Shown: in pieces, positions 8,031 to 17,539 of the stretch
How positions within the stretch are numbered: the stretch's first letter is position 1
How the letters are laid out: every line of letters starts with the position of its first letter
Assembly: GCF_022829725.1 (NCBI RefSeq)
Contig: NZ_JAKSYG010000185.1
Coordinates: 1-43,571, forward strand
Origin: Methylobacterium sp. E-005
GTDB taxonomy: Bacteria > Pseudomonadota > Alphaproteobacteria > Rhizobiales > Beijerinckiaceae
DNA: 43,571 nucleotides
Direction of reading: 5' to 3'
The notes under the pieces: model-generated
Told to the model about the DNA's origin: nothing
The model's database searches: none
The model's input: the letters and a program-made list of their open reading frames with translations, nothing else
Translations under genes and position numbers: made by a program

Positions 8031-8750
8031 ATGCAATGGACCGACGACGCCCTGGTGCTCGGCCTGCGCCGGCACGGGGAGAGCAGCGTGATCCTGGAGG
8101 CGATGACCGAATCCCACGGGCGCCATCTCGGCCTCGTGCATGGCGGGCGCTCGCGCCGGATGCAGCCCGTGCTCCAGCCCGGCAACCGGGTCCGACTCAC
8201 GTGGCGCGCGCGCCTCGACGAGGGCCTCGGCGCCTTCGCGGTGGAGCCCCTTGAATCGCAGGTTTCGCGGCTGATCGGATCGAGCCTCGCCCTCTACGGC
8301 ATTGGCCACTTGGCGGCTCTGCTGCGGCTCTTGCCCGAGCGCGACCCGCATCCGGAGCTCTACGCGGCCGCCGGGATCCTCGTCGAACATCTCGACGATC
8401 CGGCCATCGCGCCGCCCCTGATGGTGCGGTTCGAGCTGGCGATCCTGTCGGAACTCGGCTTCGGCCTTGATCTCACCGCCTGCGCGGCCACCGGCGGCAA
8501 CGATGCGCTGGCCTATGTCTCGCCAAAGAGCGGCCGGGCGGTCAGCGCCTCGGCGGGGGAGCCCTACCGGGACCGCCTGCTGGCGCTGCCGACCTTCCTG
8601 CATGCCGGCGGATCCCCCGGCCCGGACGGCGTTGCGCAAGGGTTTACCTTGACGGGGTACTTCCTCGACCGGCACGTCTGGGGGCCGCGCGGCCTCGAAC
8701 CGTCCGAGGAGCGGGCGCGATTCGTTGCGCTCGGCCGCGAGGCCGGGTAA
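8031..8750 (+). CDS. recO: DNA repair protein RecO
   Basis: The protein has 239 residues, normal for the family. The N-terminal OB fold starts [22 protein letters not shown] with the RecO hallmark [12 protein letters not shown]. The helical domain follows ([30 protein letters not shown]) with the conserved CAATGG region. The C-terminus ends in [13 protein letters not shown]. RecO loads RecA on SSB-coated DNA with RecR. It is transcribed alone, with parC starting 183 bp downstream. The strong family match leaves little doubt. Confidence 0.95.
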   Translation: MQWTDDALVLGLRRHGESSVILEAMTESHGRHLGLVHGGRSRRMQPVLQPGNRVRLTWRARLDEGLGAFAVEPLESQVSRLIGSSLALYGIGHLAALLRLLPERDPHPELYAAAGILVEHLDDPAIAPPLMVRFELAILSELGFGLDLTACAATGGNDALAYVSPKSGRAVSASAGEPYRDRLLALPTFLHAGGSPGPDGVAQGFTLTGYFLDRHVWGPRGLEPSEERARFVALGREAG

Positions 8751-8808
8751 TGTTCGCGCTATGTTCTGCGTACCGCCGACCGCTGGTCAAGGGCCGCAGG
8801 CGAAGCCC

Positions 8809-8868
8809 GGAATCCCGATCCCTCGCGCCGCCAGATGCGTAAGGCAGCGGACGGCGCATCGGGATTCC
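8809..8868. terminator. Inverted repeat between recO and parC
   Basis: GGAATCCCGAT (8809-8819) and ATCGGGATTCC (8858-8868) are perfect 11-bp inverted arms around a 38-base loop that itself contains GATGCG/CGCATC. It could be the recO terminator or a leader structure for parC. There is no U-tract, so the role is open. Confidence 0.45.
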
Positions 8869-8933
8869 ACGCTCCGCCTTGCCCTGGCCAGGTGGCCAGG
8901 TCGGCACAGTCGATGAGAAGTTGAGGAGCCGTC

Positions 8934-11180
8934 ATGGGCCAGCCCTTCGAGCCGCCGTCCGGCGACGGGATCGAGAGCGTCGAGCTGAAATCCGCGCTGG
9001 AGGAGCGCTACCTCGCCTATGCGCTCTCCACGATCATGCACCGGGCGCTGCCGGATGCCCGCGACGGGCTGAAGCCCGTGCATCGGCGGATCCTGTACGG
9101 CATGCGGCTGCTGCGCCTCGACCCGAACACTGCGCACAAGAAGTGCGCCAAGATCGTCGGCGACGTGATGGGCGATTTCCATCCCCACGGCGATCAGGCG
9201 ATCTACGATGCGCTGGTCCGGCTCTCCCAGGATTTCGCCCAGCGCTACCCGCTGGTCGACGGCCAGGGCAATTTCGGCAACATCGACGGCGACGGCCCGG
9301 CCGCCTACCGCTACACCGAGGCGCGGCTCTCCGAGGTCGCGCGCCTCCTCCTCGACGGGATCGACGAGGACACGGTCGATTTCCGGCCCTCCTATAACGG
9401 CGAGAAGGAGGAGCCGATCGTCCTGCCGGCGGCCTTCCCGAACCTGCTGGCCAACGGCAGCCAGGGCATCGCGGTCGGCATGGCGACCTCGATCCCGCCG
9501 CACAACGCCGCCGAGCTGTGCGACGCGGCGCTCTACCTGATCAACCATCCCGAGGCGACCTCGGGACAGCTCGCCAAGTTCGTGCAGGGGCCGGATTTCC
9601 CGACCGGCGGCATCCTGATCGACTCGGCCGAATCGGTCGCCGAGGCCTACCGGACCGGCCGCGGCGCCTTCCGGGTCCGCGCCCGATGGCACAAGGAGGA
9701 TCTCGGCCGCGGCACGTGGAACATCGTCGTCACCGAGATCCCCTACGGCATCCCGAAGGGCCGGCTGATCGAGAAGATGGCCGAGCTTCTGCAGGAGAAG
9801 AAGCTGCCGCTGCTCGCCGACGTGCGCGATGAATCGGCCGAGGACGTGCGCGTCGTGCTGGAGCCGCGCTCGCGCACGGTCGATCCGGTGATCCTGATGG
9901 AATCCTTGTTCCGGCTCACCGAGCTGGAGGCGCGGATCCCGCTGAACCTCAACGTCCTGGTCGGCGGGCTCGTGCCGAAGGTGATCGGGCTCGTCGAGTG
10001 TCTGCGCGAATGGGTCGACCACCGCCGGGTGGTGCTGCAGCGCCGCTCGCGTTACCGCCTCGGCCAGATCGACCGGCGCCTGGAGATCCTGGGCGGGTTG
10101 CTCATCGTCTATCTCGACCTCGACGAGGTGATCCGCATCATCCGCGAGGAGGACGAGCCGAAGGCCGCCCTGATGGCCCGGTTCGAGCTGACCGAGCTTC
10201 AGGCCAACGCCATCCTCGACACCCGCCTGCGCTCCCTGCGCAAGCTGGAGGAGATGGAGCTGAAGCGCGAGTTCGAGGCGCTCACCGCCGAGAAGGCCGA
10301 GATCGACGCGCTGCTGGCCTCCGAGCCGGCGCAGTGGAAGGCGATCCAGGCGCAGATCCGCGCCGTGAAGAAGACCTTCGGGCCCGAGACCAAGCTCGGC
10401 AAGCGCCGCACCACGCTGGCGAGCCCGCCGGATGTCGGCGGCATCGACTTCACCGCGGCTCTGGTCGAGCGCGAGCCGATCACCGTGATCGTCTCCACCA
10501 AGGGCTGGATCCGGGCGCTGAAGGGCCACGTGGCCGACCTCTCGGGCGTGACGTTCAAGGGCGACGACACCCTGAAGATCGCCTTCCCGACCGAGACGAC
10601 CCAGAAGATCCTGCTGCTCGCCTCGAACGGCAAGGTCTTCACCCTGGAGGCCTCGAAGCTACCGGGCGGGCGCGGCTTCGGCGACCCGGTGCGGCTGATG
10701 GCCGACCTCGACGACGGCACCGAGATCGTGGCGGCGTTGCCCTACCGGCCGGAGACCAAGCTGCTGATCGTGGGCTCGGACGGGCGCGGCTTCGTGGCGC
10801 CCGCCGATGCGCTGGTGGCCAACACCCGCAAGGGCAAGAGCGTGCTCGGCCTCGATGGCGAGGCCAAAGCGGCCGTGCTGGTGCCGGCGGACGGCGATCA
10901 CGTGGCCGTGGTGAATACGGAAAAGCTGCTCCTGATCTTCCCGATCTCCGAGGTGGCCGAACTCGCCCGCGGCAAGGGCGTCCGGCTCCAGCGCTGCCGC
11001 AGCGGCGGGCTCTTGGACGCGCACGTGTTCAAGCTGGCCGACGGCCTGCCCTGGCAGGACGGGTCGCCGGAGGGCCGGCTCGCCAACGCCCAGGTGCTGG
11101 AGAAGTGGCTCGGCCACCGCGCCGAGGTCGGGCTGATGATGGCGCGGAGTTTCCCGAAATTCGAGCGGTTCGGGCGGTAA
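8934..11180 (+). CDS. parC: DNA topoisomerase IV subunit A
   Basis: The protein has 748 residues. The breakage-reunion domain contains the catalytic Tyr127 in [11 protein letters not shown], the DNA-gate motifs [11 protein letters not shown] and [15 protein letters not shown], and the coiled-coil tower (KRRTT at its end). The C-terminal beta-pinwheel is short and starts around [11 protein letters not shown] GyrA box is not evident, and the size is that of ParC rather than GyrA. At the quinolone-determining positions equivalent to E. coli Ser80 and Glu84 it has Gln88 and Asp92; alphaproteobacterial ParC often differs here (recollection), so this is probably natural. ParC with ParE decatenates daughter chromosomes. 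Confidence 0.95.
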   Translation: MGQPFEPPSGDGIESVELKSALEERYLAYALSTIMHRALPDARDGLKPVHRRILYGMRLLRLDPNTAHKKCAKIVGDVMGDFHPHGDQAIYDALVRLSQDFAQRYPLVDGQGNFGNIDGDGPAAYRYTEARLSEVARLLLDGIDEDTVDFRPSYNGEKEEPIVLPAAFPNLLANGSQGIAVGMATSIPPHNAAELCDAALYLINHPEATSGQLAKFVQGPDFPTGGILIDSAESVAEAYRTGRGAFRVRARWHKEDLGRGTWNIVVTEIPYGIPKGRLIEKMAELLQEKKLPLLADVRDESAEDVRVVLEPRSRTVDPVILMESLFRLTELEARIPLNLNVLVGGLVPKVIGLVECLREWVDHRRVVLQRRSRYRLGQIDRRLEILGGLLIVYLDLDEVIRIIREEDEPKAALMARFELTELQANAILDTRLRSLRKLEEMELKREFEALTAEKAEIDALLASEPAQWKAIQAQIRAVKKTFGPETKLGKRRTTLASPPDVGGIDFTAALVEREPITVIVSTKGWIRALKGHVADLSGVTFKGDDTLKIAFPTETTQKILLLASNGKVFTLEASKLPGGRGFGDPVRLMADLDDGTEIVAALPYRPETKLLIVGSDGRGFVAPADALVANTRKGKSVLGLDGEAKAAVLVPADGDHVAVVNTEKLLLIFPISEVAELARGKGVRLQRCRSGGLLDAHVFKLADGLPWQDGSPEGRLANAQVLEKWLGHRAEVGLMMARSFPKFERFGR

Positions 11181-11243
11181 GACAGAGGGGCGGGTGACGG
11201 GCTTCCAACCCGCGCGCCCATCCTGAAGTGACCGCGTCAGTGG

Positions 11244-11298
11244 GCCTCGAAGGAGGGTTCCAGGGATCGCGTGGCCGGCTGGAGGCCTCCTTCGAGGC
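11244..11298. repeat. Perfect 13-bp inverted repeat downstream of parC
   Basis: GCCTCGAAGGAGG (11244-11256) is the exact reverse complement of CCTCCTTCGAGGC (11286-11298). The right arm continues into CTCCGGAACCTCAGGATGAGG, a motif widespread between alphaproteobacterial genes (recollection). This is a REP-like element; it may also terminate parC transcription. Confidence 0.6.
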
Positions 11299-11352
11299 CT
11301 CCGCTACGCTCCGGAACCTCAGGATGAGGGCGCGGGTGGGACAAATCCTGTC

Positions 11353-11454
11353 TCAGTGTGAGCGGTGATCGAGCCAGAGCGCGCCGAAGGCCAGCACGCC
11401 ACCGCCACTTGGGACAGCGGGCAGGAGGAGGAACTCGGCTGTCGTCATGGGCAT
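11353..11454 (-). CDS. Putative small membrane peptide (33 aa)
   Basis: On the minus strand an ATG at 11454 opens 33 codons encoding one hydrophobic segment (FLLLPAVPSGGGVLAFGALW) followed by LDHRSH. It sits in the 480-bp parC-alkA gap between two repeats. A single Gly-rich helix with a charged C-terminus is typical of small membrane proteins, but nothing else supports it. Confidence 0.25.
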   Translation of the reverse strand: MPMTTAEFLLLPAVPSGGGVLAFGALWLDHRSH

Positions 11455-11545
11455 GAGATCCGCGGCGCATCCCGCACGACCAGTGCAGGGCGCCATCCAT
11501 AAGCTCGTAAACAGCCATGGTGATGAGCCGGCGGATCGGTTCCTC

Positions 11546-11634
11546 CGTCATCACGAGCGGAGCGGAGTGACCCAGGGCAGCGCGACATCGTGAGCGTGAC
11601 GCTGCTGGATTGTTTCGCTCCGCTCGCAAAGACG
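11546..11634. repeat. Dispersed alphaproteobacterial palindromic repeat, copy B
   Basis: The block order is the same as at 6663-6752: CGTCATCACGAGC, GTGACCCAGGGCAGCGCGA, GCTGGATTGTTTCGC, CGCTCGCAAAGACG. It lies just downstream of alkA. The two copies differ mainly in the loop. Confidence 0.65.
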
Positions 11635-11659
11635 CCAGCTCCGACATCATGGAAGGCGA

Positions 11660-12556
11660 TCATCGTCCCTTCACGGCCGCCTCGTCCGCCGCCCAGAGGT
11701 GCTGCGCCGCGTAGGCCCGGTAGGGCCGCCACGCCTCGGCCCGTGCCAGAAGCTCCGCAGGACTGGGGCGACCGGTACCCGTCTCCAGCGCCCGCAGCAG
11801 CCCGACATCGCCCACCGGCAGGGCGTCGGGCAGCTTGAGCGCCCGCATGGCGATGTACTGCGCCGTCGACGGCCCGATCCCGCGGATCGCCGTGAAGCGC
11901 AGTACCGCGTCCTCCAGCGATTCGGCCGGGGCGAACAGGTCCGGGTCGGCGAGCGCGGCCGCCGCCAGCGCCCGGATCGCCGCGCCGCGGGCGCGGGGCA
12001 TGTTCAGGGCCAGCGCGACATCCGCCTCGACGAGAGCTTCCGGTGCCGGGAAGATGTGGGTCAAGCCGCCGACAGGCTCGGCGAGCGGCGTCCCAAAGAC
12101 CGCGACCAGCTTGCCCGCGAGCCCGATCGCGGCGGCCACCGAGACCTGCTGGCCGAGGATCGCCCGGCAGCCAGTCTCGAACGGATCCCACGCCCCCGGC
12201 AGCCGCAGGCCCGGCCGCGCGGTCACGAGCGGTGCCAGGACCGGATCCCCCGCGAGGCAGGCCGCGATGGCGGCCGGGTCGGCGTCGCAATCGAACAGCC
12301 GGCGCAGGCGCGCGGTAACGGCCGGACCGTCGGCCGAATCGATGCCGCGGAGCCCGACACGCAGGCCGTCGTCCCCAGGCTGGACCGTGAGGATGCCCTG
12401 GCGCCCCGCCAAGCTCACGGTGCGCGCGTAGGCCGGGCCGTCAGCCTCAACCGTCTCGACCCCGCGAATTGCCCGCTTGGCCAGGAAGGCGCGGATCGCC
12501 GCCCAGTCGTAGGGTGGCCTATAGAGCAGCCGGCGTTCGATCGCCCCCGCAAACAC
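11660..12556 (-). CDS. alkA: DNA-3-methyladenine glycosylase II (AlkA type)
   Basis: The protein has about 298 residues. Its AlkA N-terminal domain (YRPPYDWAAIRAFLAKRAIRGVE) is followed by an HhH-GPD domain. The latter has AILGQQVSVAAA, the helix-hairpin-helix FTAIRGIGPSTAQYIAMRAL, and the catalytic Asp in LPVGDVGLLRAL, then WRPYRAYAAQHLW. The enzyme excises alkylated bases. No ATG is available in a sensible place. GTG at 12556 is proposed because it lies just past the gltA terminator hairpin and gives the usual distance to PPYDW; another GTG lies further upstream inside or before the hairpin. The gene follows gltA on the same strand. Confidence 0.85.
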   Translation of the reverse strand: MFAGAIERRLLYRPPYDWAAIRAFLAKRAIRGVETVEADGPAYARTVSLAGRQGILTVQPGDDGLRVGLRGIDSADGPAVTARLRRLFDCDADPAAIAACLAGDPVLAPLVTARPGLRLPGAWDPFETGCRAILGQQVSVAAAIGLAGKLVAVFGTPLAEPVGGLTHIFPAPEALVEADVALALNMPRARGAAIRALAAAALADPDLFAPAESLEDAVLRFTAIRGIGPSTAQYIAMRALKLPDALPVGDVGLLRALETGTGRPSPAELLARAEAWRPYRAYAAQHLWAADEAAVKGR

Positions 12557-12559
12557 GAA

Positions 12560-12579
12560 GGGCGGCCTCTCGGCCGCCC
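12560..12579 (-). terminator. Hairpin terminator of gltA
   Basis: GGGCGGCC-TCTC-GGCCGCCC is a perfect 8-bp stem with a 4-base loop, located 31-50 bp past the gltA stop. On the minus strand it is followed by TTCGTGTTTG, a modestly T-rich stretch. The alkA GTG start lies 3 bp beyond it. Confidence 0.7.
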
Positions 12580-12609
12580 CGTAGGTCACATCCCGGGACA
12601 GGTCCCGCC

Positions 12610-13899
12610 TCAGCCGCGCTGGTCCACCGCCACGTAGTCGCGCTGGGCCGGCCCGACATAGAGCTGACGCGGGCGGCCGATCTTCTGCGAGGGATCCTCG
12701 ATCATCTCGGCCCACTGGGCGATCCAGCCGACCGTGCGGGCCACCGCGAACAGCACCGTGAACATGTCGGTCGGGAAGCCCATCGCCTTGAGGGTGATGC
12801 CCGAGTAGAAGTCGATGTTCGGGTAGAGCTTCTTCTCGATGAAGTACTCGTCCTTGAGGGCGATCTGCTCCAGCTCCATGGCGACATGGAGCAGCGGATC
12901 GTCGGTCTTGCCGAGCTCCTTGAGCACCTGGTGGGTGGTGTTCTGCATGATCCGGGCGCGCGGATCGTAGTTCTTGTAGACCCGGTGGCCGAAGCCCATC
13001 AGGCGGAACGGATCATTCTTGTCCTTCGCCTTGGCGACGTACTTGCCGACGTTCTCCGGCGTGCCGATCTCCATCAGCATCTTCAACGCCGCCTCGTTGG
13101 CGCCACCATGGGCCGGCCCCCAAAGGCAGGCGACGCCGGCGGCGATACAGGCGAACGGGTTGGCACCCGAGGAGCCGGCGAGCCTCACGGTCGAGGTCGA
13201 GGCGTTCTGCTCGTGGTCGGCATGCAGGATAAAGATCTTGTCGAGCGCCTTGGCGAAGACCGGGTTGACCTCGTACTCTTCACACGGAACTGCGTAACAC
13301 ATCCGCAGGAAGTTCGAGGTGTAGTCGAGGTCGTTCTTCGGATACACGAAGGGCTGGCCGATCGAGTACTTGTAGGCCATCGCGGCCAGCGTCGGCATCT
13401 TGGCGATCATGCGGATCGAGGCGATCATCCGCTGGCTCTCGTCCGTGATGTCGGTCGAGTCGTGGTAGAAGGCCGAGAGGGCGCCGACCGAGGCAACCAT
13501 CACGGCCATCGGGTGCGCGTCGCGGCGGAAGCCGGTGAAGAACCGGTTCATCTGGTCGTGCACCATGGTGTGGCGCGTGACCCGGTACTCGAAATCGGCC
13601 CGCTGGGCGGCGGTCGGCAGGGCGCCGAACAGCATCAGGTAGCATGTCTCGAGGAAGTCGCCCTTCTCGGCGAGCTGCTCGATCGGGTAGCCGCGATAGA
13701 GCAGCACGCCCTCGTCGCCGTCAATATAGGTGATCTTCGATTCGCAGCTCGCCGTCGAGGTGAAGCCCGGATCGAAGGTGAAGGCGCCGGTCTGGGCGTA
13801 GAGCTTGCCGATATCGACGACGTCCGGCCCGATCGTGCCGGATTTCACCGGCAATTCGATCGTCTTGCCATCCACGGTGATGGTGCTGGGTGCGCTCAT
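12610..13899 (-). CDS. gltA: Citrate synthase, type II
   Basis: The protein has 429 residues from the ATG at 13899; the frame is open to 13974, but [18 protein letters not shown] is the standard alphaproteobacterial start. Catalytic and binding motifs are all present: [27 protein letters not shown] (His of the active site), [15 protein letters not shown] and [19 protein letters not shown]. It condenses acetyl-CoA and oxaloacetate in the TCA cycle. Length and N-terminal beta domain indicate the hexameric, NADH-sensitive Gram-negative type. It lies downstream of gltX with a hairpin between them. Confidence 0.96.
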   Translation of the reverse strand: MSAPSTITVDGKTIELPVKSGTIGPDVVDIGKLYAQTGAFTFDPGFTSTASCESKITYIDGDEGVLLYRGYPIEQLAEKGDFLETCYLMLFGALPTAAQRADFEYRVTRHTMVHDQMNRFFTGFRRDAHPMAVMVASVGALSAFYHDSTDITDESQRMIASIRMIAKMPTLAAMAYKYSIGQPFVYPKNDLDYTSNFLRMCYAVPCEEYEVNPVFAKALDKIFILHADHEQNASTSTVRLAGSSGANPFACIAAGVACLWGPAHGGANEAALKMLMEIGTPENVGKYVAKAKDKNDPFRLMGFGHRVYKNYDPRARIMQNTTHQVLKELGKTDDPLLHVAMELEQIALKDEYFIEKKLYPNIDFYSGITLKAMGFPTDMFTVLFAVARTVGWIAQWAEMIEDPSQKIGRPRQLYVGPAQRDYVAVDQRG

Positions 13900-13973
13900 G
13901 GATCGTGGACCCTTCTCTGGCGACGTGGCGGGTGCCGGACTCGGGCTGAGCCGAATCGGCCCCGGGGGCCTCA

Positions 13974-13999
13974 AGCACCCGCATTATGCTGCGGGTGCT
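13974..13999. terminator. Perfect 10-bp hairpin between gltX and gltA
   Basis: AGCACCCGCA (13974-13983) and TGCGGGTGCT (13990-13999) pair perfectly around a 6-base loop. The hairpin is 75 bp upstream of the gltA ATG and 145 bp past the gltX stop. No U-tract follows on the minus strand. It is either the gltX terminator or a 5' leader structure of gltA. Confidence 0.55.
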
Positions 14000-14143
14000 C
14001 ACAGGCATGGGTTACCCAAACGGCACTGCAGCAGCAACGGGATCGGTGACAACAGGACCCCGACGCCAAGCGAATTCGTCAAACGAAGTCCACCAAGCGA
14101 AATCCGGGCCGGAGCCCGCAGTTCCACCCGCGCTGCCGGCCTC

Positions 14144-15571
14144 TCAGCCCTGCGGCACCTGATCGCCGAGTCGAGCCAGGGTTTCGTCCCGGCCGAGCAC
14201 CGCCATCACGTCGAACAGGGGCGGGGAGGTGGTCCGGCCGGTGAGCGCGGCCCGAAGGGGCTGGGCCACCTGCCCGAGCTTGCAGCCCGCTTCCTCCGCA
14301 TACTGGCGCACGGCGCCCTCGGTCGAGGCCGCGCTCCAATCGGTCAGCGCTTCCAGGCTCGGCTTCACACCGGCGAGACGCGCGCGGCCCTCGTCGGAGA
14401 GGAGGGCGCGGGCCTTGTCGTCGAGACCGAGCGGGCGCTGGGCGTAGAGATAATAGGCACTGTCGAGGAGCTCGATCAGGGTCTTGGCCCGCTCCTTCAG
14501 GCCCGGCATGGCCTGGGTGAGCTTGGCCTTCAGGTCCGACGGCAGCGGCGCCGACAGGCCGCGCTCGGGACCGACCTGCGGCAGGATCGTCTCGATCGCC
14601 GCCACGAGGTCGGCATCGGCGCTGCCGCGGATATAGAGGCCGTTGAGGTTGGCGAGCTTGGCGAAGTCGAATCGCGCCGCCGAGCGCCCGACCGAGCCGA
14701 GATCGAAGGCCGCGATCATCTCCTCGGTGGAAAACACCTCCTGGTCGCCATGGCTCCAGCCGAGCCGCACGAGGTAATTGCGCAACGCCGCCGGCAGGTA
14801 GCCAAGGTCGCGATAGGCCTCGACGCCGAGGGCCCCGTGGCGCTTCGAGAGCTTCGCCCCGTCGGCCCCGTGGATCAGCGGGATATGGGCCATCGTCGGC
14901 ACCTCCCAGCCGAGCGCCGCGAAGATCTGGGTCTGCCGCGCCGCGTTGGTGAGGTGATCGTCGCCGCGGATCACCTGGGTGACGCCCATGTCGTGGTCGT
15001 CCACCACCACGGCCAGCATGTAGGTCGGCGTGCCGTCCGAGCGCAGCAGCACGAGGTCGTCGAGGTCCTTGTTGGCCCAGGTCACCCGGCCCTGGACGGC
15101 ATCCTCCACCACGGTCTCGCCCTCGACGGGAGCCCGCAGGCGGATCACCGGCTTGACGCCGGCCGGCGCCTCGGAGGGGTCGCGGTCGCGCCAGCGGCCG
15201 TCGTAGCGCGGGGCGCGGCCCTCGGCGCGGGCGGTCTCGCGCATCTGCGTGAGCTCCTCGGCGGTGGCGTAGCAATGATAGGCACGGCCGGCGGCCAGGA
15301 GCTCCTCGGCGACCGCACGATGCCGCTCGGCCCGGGTGAACTGGAACACCACGTCCCCGTCCCAGTCGAGGTCGAGCCAGCTGAGGCCGTCCAGGATCGC
15401 GTCGATCGCGCCCTTGGTGGAGCGCTCCCGATCGGTATCCTCGATGCGCAGCAGCATCTTGCCGCCGGTGTGGCGGGCGTAGAGCCAGTTGAACAAAGCC
15501 GTGCGGGCCCCGCCGATATGCAGGTAGCCGGTGGGCGAGGGGGCGAAGCGCGTGACGACGGCTGAGGACAT
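14144..15571 (-). CDS. gltX: Glutamate--tRNA ligase
   Basis: The protein has 475 residues from the ATG at 15571, immediately before [17 protein letters not shown]; the frame is open much further upstream only because the opposite strand is coding. The class I HIGH-type motif ([11 protein letters not shown]) and the KMSKS-type motif (AKLSKRHGA) are intact, as are [11 protein letters not shown] and the anticodon-binding helical C-terminus. It charges tRNA-Glu (and, in many alphaproteobacteria, tRNA-Gln, recollection). It is divergent from comEC across about 180 bp. Confidence 0.95.
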   Translation of the reverse strand: MSSAVVTRFAPSPTGYLHIGGARTALFNWLYARHTGGKMLLRIEDTDRERSTKGAIDAILDGLSWLDLDWDGDVVFQFTRAERHRAVAEELLAAGRAYHCYATAEELTQMRETARAEGRAPRYDGRWRDRDPSEAPAGVKPVIRLRAPVEGETVVEDAVQGRVTWANKDLDDLVLLRSDGTPTYMLAVVVDDHDMGVTQVIRGDDHLTNAARQTQIFAALGWEVPTMAHIPLIHGADGAKLSKRHGALGVEAYRDLGYLPAALRNYLVRLGWSHGDQEVFSTEEMIAAFDLGSVGRSAARFDFAKLANLNGLYIRGSADADLVAAIETILPQVGPERGLSAPLPSDLKAKLTQAMPGLKERAKTLIELLDSAYYLYAQRPLGLDDKARALLSDEGRARLAGVKPSLEALTDWSAASTEGAVRQYAEEAGCKLGQVAQPLRAALTGRTTSPPLFDVMAVLGRDETLARLGDQVPQG

Positions 15572-15751
15572 CGGTCCGGTATGTTCGGGGCGAGGCGGAA
15601 AGCGCGGAAGCGTGAGCGCGACTTGAGCGGGCTCGACAGGGCGCCCGTAGCACGAAGCGGCGCCTGTAGCACGGGGCCGCGGATGCGTTAAGAATTGGCC
15701 GGGGAATCGCCCGACCGTCGACGACAGGTCGCGCGGATCGGGGCAGGGGCA

Positions 15752-16654
15752 ATGCGGCGGATCGGCGCGAGGCTGACGGGGGGCGCCCTCGCGCTCGCCG
15801 CGCCGCGCGCGCCTGCGCTGCCGGCCCTCCGTCACTGGGTGGTCGAGGGACTGGCCCGGGAGACCGAGCAGCGACGCCTGTTCCCCTGGCTGGCAGTGGC
15901 GTTCGGGGCCGGGATCCTCGTCTATTTCGGCGCCACCGACGGCACACCGCTCCTGGCTGCGCCGCTGATCGGGGCGGCCCTGACCCTGGCGCCCGTGCCG
16001 TTCCTGGGGGCGCGGCCGGTGGCGATGGGGCTGGCGCTCGCGGCGGGCTTTGCGTTCCTCGGCTTCGCGGCGGCGACGTGGCGGGTCTCGCAGGTGGCCG
16101 CGCCGATCCTGGCCCGGACCACGATCGGGCCGCTCATCGGGACGGTCGAGGCGCTCGACGAGCGCGAGGTCGGCGCGAGGCTGGTGATCCGGGTGGAGAG
16201 CTTTGCCGGGCTCGGGCCTGAGGCGCGGCCGGCCCGGGTGCGGGTCTCGTTCCGCAAGACGCCGATCCCGCGGCCCGGCGAGACCATAACGGCGACCGCC
16301 CGGCTGCTGCCGCCCCCGGAGGCAGCCCGGCCCGGCGGCTACGATTTCGCCCGGGACGCGTATTTTCAGGGGATCGGCGCGGTCGGCTCGCTCCTCGGCG
16401 CGGTGACGGTGCGTGCCTCTGCGGAACCGCCGCCCCTGCGCCTGCGCCTCGCCGTGCTGCTGGACGAGGCCCGCAACGTCCTGACCCGCCGGATCGCCGA
16501 GGCCGAGGGCGGCCAGGCCGGGGCGGTCGCAGCCGCTCTGGTGACCGGCAAGCGCGGGCTGATCGGCCCGGCCACCAACGACGCGCTGCGCGCCGCCGGC
16601 ATCTACCACGTGGTAATATCTTGGATGGCCTCAAGCGGCTGCATCTGCCGGTAG
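15752..16654 (+). pseudogene. comEC: comEC 5' fragment, cut by the mobile element
   Basis: This is the N-terminal part of the DNA-uptake channel protein ComEC/Rec2. ATG 15752, with GGGGC upstream, is preferred over TTG 15695. Three hydrophobic segments lie near residues 45-120 ([49 protein letters not shown]). The OB-like domain ([34 protein letters not shown]) and the start of the competence domain ([32 protein letters not shown]) follow. After HVV the frame enters the element and stops at 16654 ([12 protein letters not shown]). The missing continuation is at 20703-22115 on the same strand. The break falls inside the conserved HVVSISGLHM motif. Confidence 0.9.
16605..16614. other. Left attachment site (attL core)
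   Basis: ACCACGTGGT, a perfect palindrome, spans the last comEC codons and the start of the element. It matches the right junction (ACCATGTCGT at 20698-20707 with the flanking A) at 8 of 10 positions. Inside the element the half-site GGT-N6-TTGG-N2-GGC (16612-16629) mirrors the right end exactly in spacing. Confidence 0.7.
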
Positions 16655-17539
16655 GGTCGACGTTACGTCCGCAATTGTCTGGAACTGCTCCAGGAGTTCT
16701 GGATAGCTGTCTGTCAGAAATCGATACACCGAACGGTTAGCGAGTAGCTTCTTCAGGTATCCTTTGGCGACCGTCAGGTGCAGGTTGTCTCGACTGAACG
16801 ACTCCTGCACTTCGCCTACGGCTGATTGCAGGTTGTCCAGCTCCCGCTCCAGCCGCGCCATCGCGGCCGGGGTCACATTTTTGGGTGTCGGCTTCGACCC
16901 GACTACGAGATCCGCTAGCGGGGTGCCAGCTAGTATGGCGGACGCGTAGGCCACGCTAAAATTGTTGTGCTGGACCATCAACTCGGCGGCAGCCATCTGG
17001 CGCAATGGCTTCATCTTCCGAAGGATGTCGAACACCGAGAGTGGACAGTGCCGATCGTTGAGCTGCGAAACGGCCTCGGCGCAGATGCCGTCGAGCATCT
17101 TCACGCGCCGCTTTACGCTGCCCGCCTCCAGAGACATGGCAGCGGCGATCTTCGCCTCTGGCACGCCCCGCTCCAAGGCTCGCAGGATCATGGCTCGCTG
17201 CATCATCGGTGAGATCCGATTGACGCTACGGTTGTAGGTCAGAGCCTCGTCGTCCGTAGACACAAGGCACTCGACGTCGGTCCTGCCCTCATCCTTGAGG
17301 ATTTCCACCCGAAGGTGGCCATCGAGGAGGAGGTAACGGCCCGGGGTTGCGGGATCGCGAGCGATGACTGGCGGCTCCACTAGGCCGATCTCCCGGATGG
17401 ATTGGGCTATCTGAGCGTACTTGTGGCTTGCCTTCAACGTTGGCCGCAGCGTCTTTACTGGCATCAGCGCGGCGACTGGCAGGACGAGCAACTCGGGCTC
17501 GAACCCCAGGATAAAGTTCCGTTTCTCGACCGCGCTCAT
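16631..17539 (-). CDS. RepB-like ParB-family protein (RepB C-terminal domain)
   Basis: The protein has 302 residues. The N-terminal ParB/sulfiredoxin-like domain includes LKASHKYAQIAQSIREIGLVEPPVI and LLLDGHLRVEILKDEGR, the counterpart of the ParB CTP-binding box (G-x-x-R). A helix-turn-helix region follows (AKIAAAMSLEAGSVKRRVKML), then a C-terminal part like that of plasmid partition protein RepB (LMVQHNNFSVAYASAILAGTP, VAKGYLKKLLAN). Plasmid RepB binds parS-like sites and works with a ParA (RepA); none is encoded here. Its ATG overlaps the stop of the upstream ParB-like gene (ATGA). Its stop is only about 20 bp from attL. Role in the element is inferred: DNA binding or bridging at the ends, or directionality control. 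Confidence 0.8.
   Translation of the reverse strand: MSAVEKRNFILGFEPELLVLPVAALMPVKTLRPTLKASHKYAQIAQSIREIGLVEPPVIARDPATPGRYLLLDGHLRVEILKDEGRTDVECLVSTDDEALTYNRSVNRISPMMQRAMILRALERGVPEAKIAAAMSLEAGSVKRRVKMLDGICAEAVSQLNDRHCPLSVFDILRKMKPLRQMAAAELMVQHNNFSVAYASAILAGTPLADLVVGSKPTPKNVTPAAMARLERELDNLQSAVGEVQESFSRDNLHLTVAKGYLKKLLANRSVYRFLTDSYPELLEQFQTIADVTSTLPADAAA

Noticed and set aside
8787..10529. Long open frame (580 codons) opposite parC
   Set aside because: It is antisense to the strongly conserved parC; its residues are biased to Asp, Gly, Arg and Leu as expected from GC-rich shadow frames.
8934..11180. Quinolone-resistance mutation in ParC (Gln88, Asp92)
   Set aside because: Alphaproteobacterial ParC commonly differs from E. 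coli at these positions, so this is likely the native sequence.
11237..11650. Minus-strand frame of 137 codons downstream of parC
   Set aside because: It is made of the translated repeat sequences (HPEVPERSGG, SRCRAALGHSAP) that recur in non-coding DNA of related bacteria; not a gene.
12469..15565. Long plus-strand frames across gltA and gltX (526 and 586 codons)
   Set aside because: They are shadows of citrate synthase and glutamyl-tRNA synthetase, whose motifs are unambiguous on the other strand.
14144..16609. Minus-strand frame of 821 codons covering gltX and the comEC 5' part
   Set aside because: Only the last 475 codons are GltX; the rest is the antisense of comEC and has no family features.
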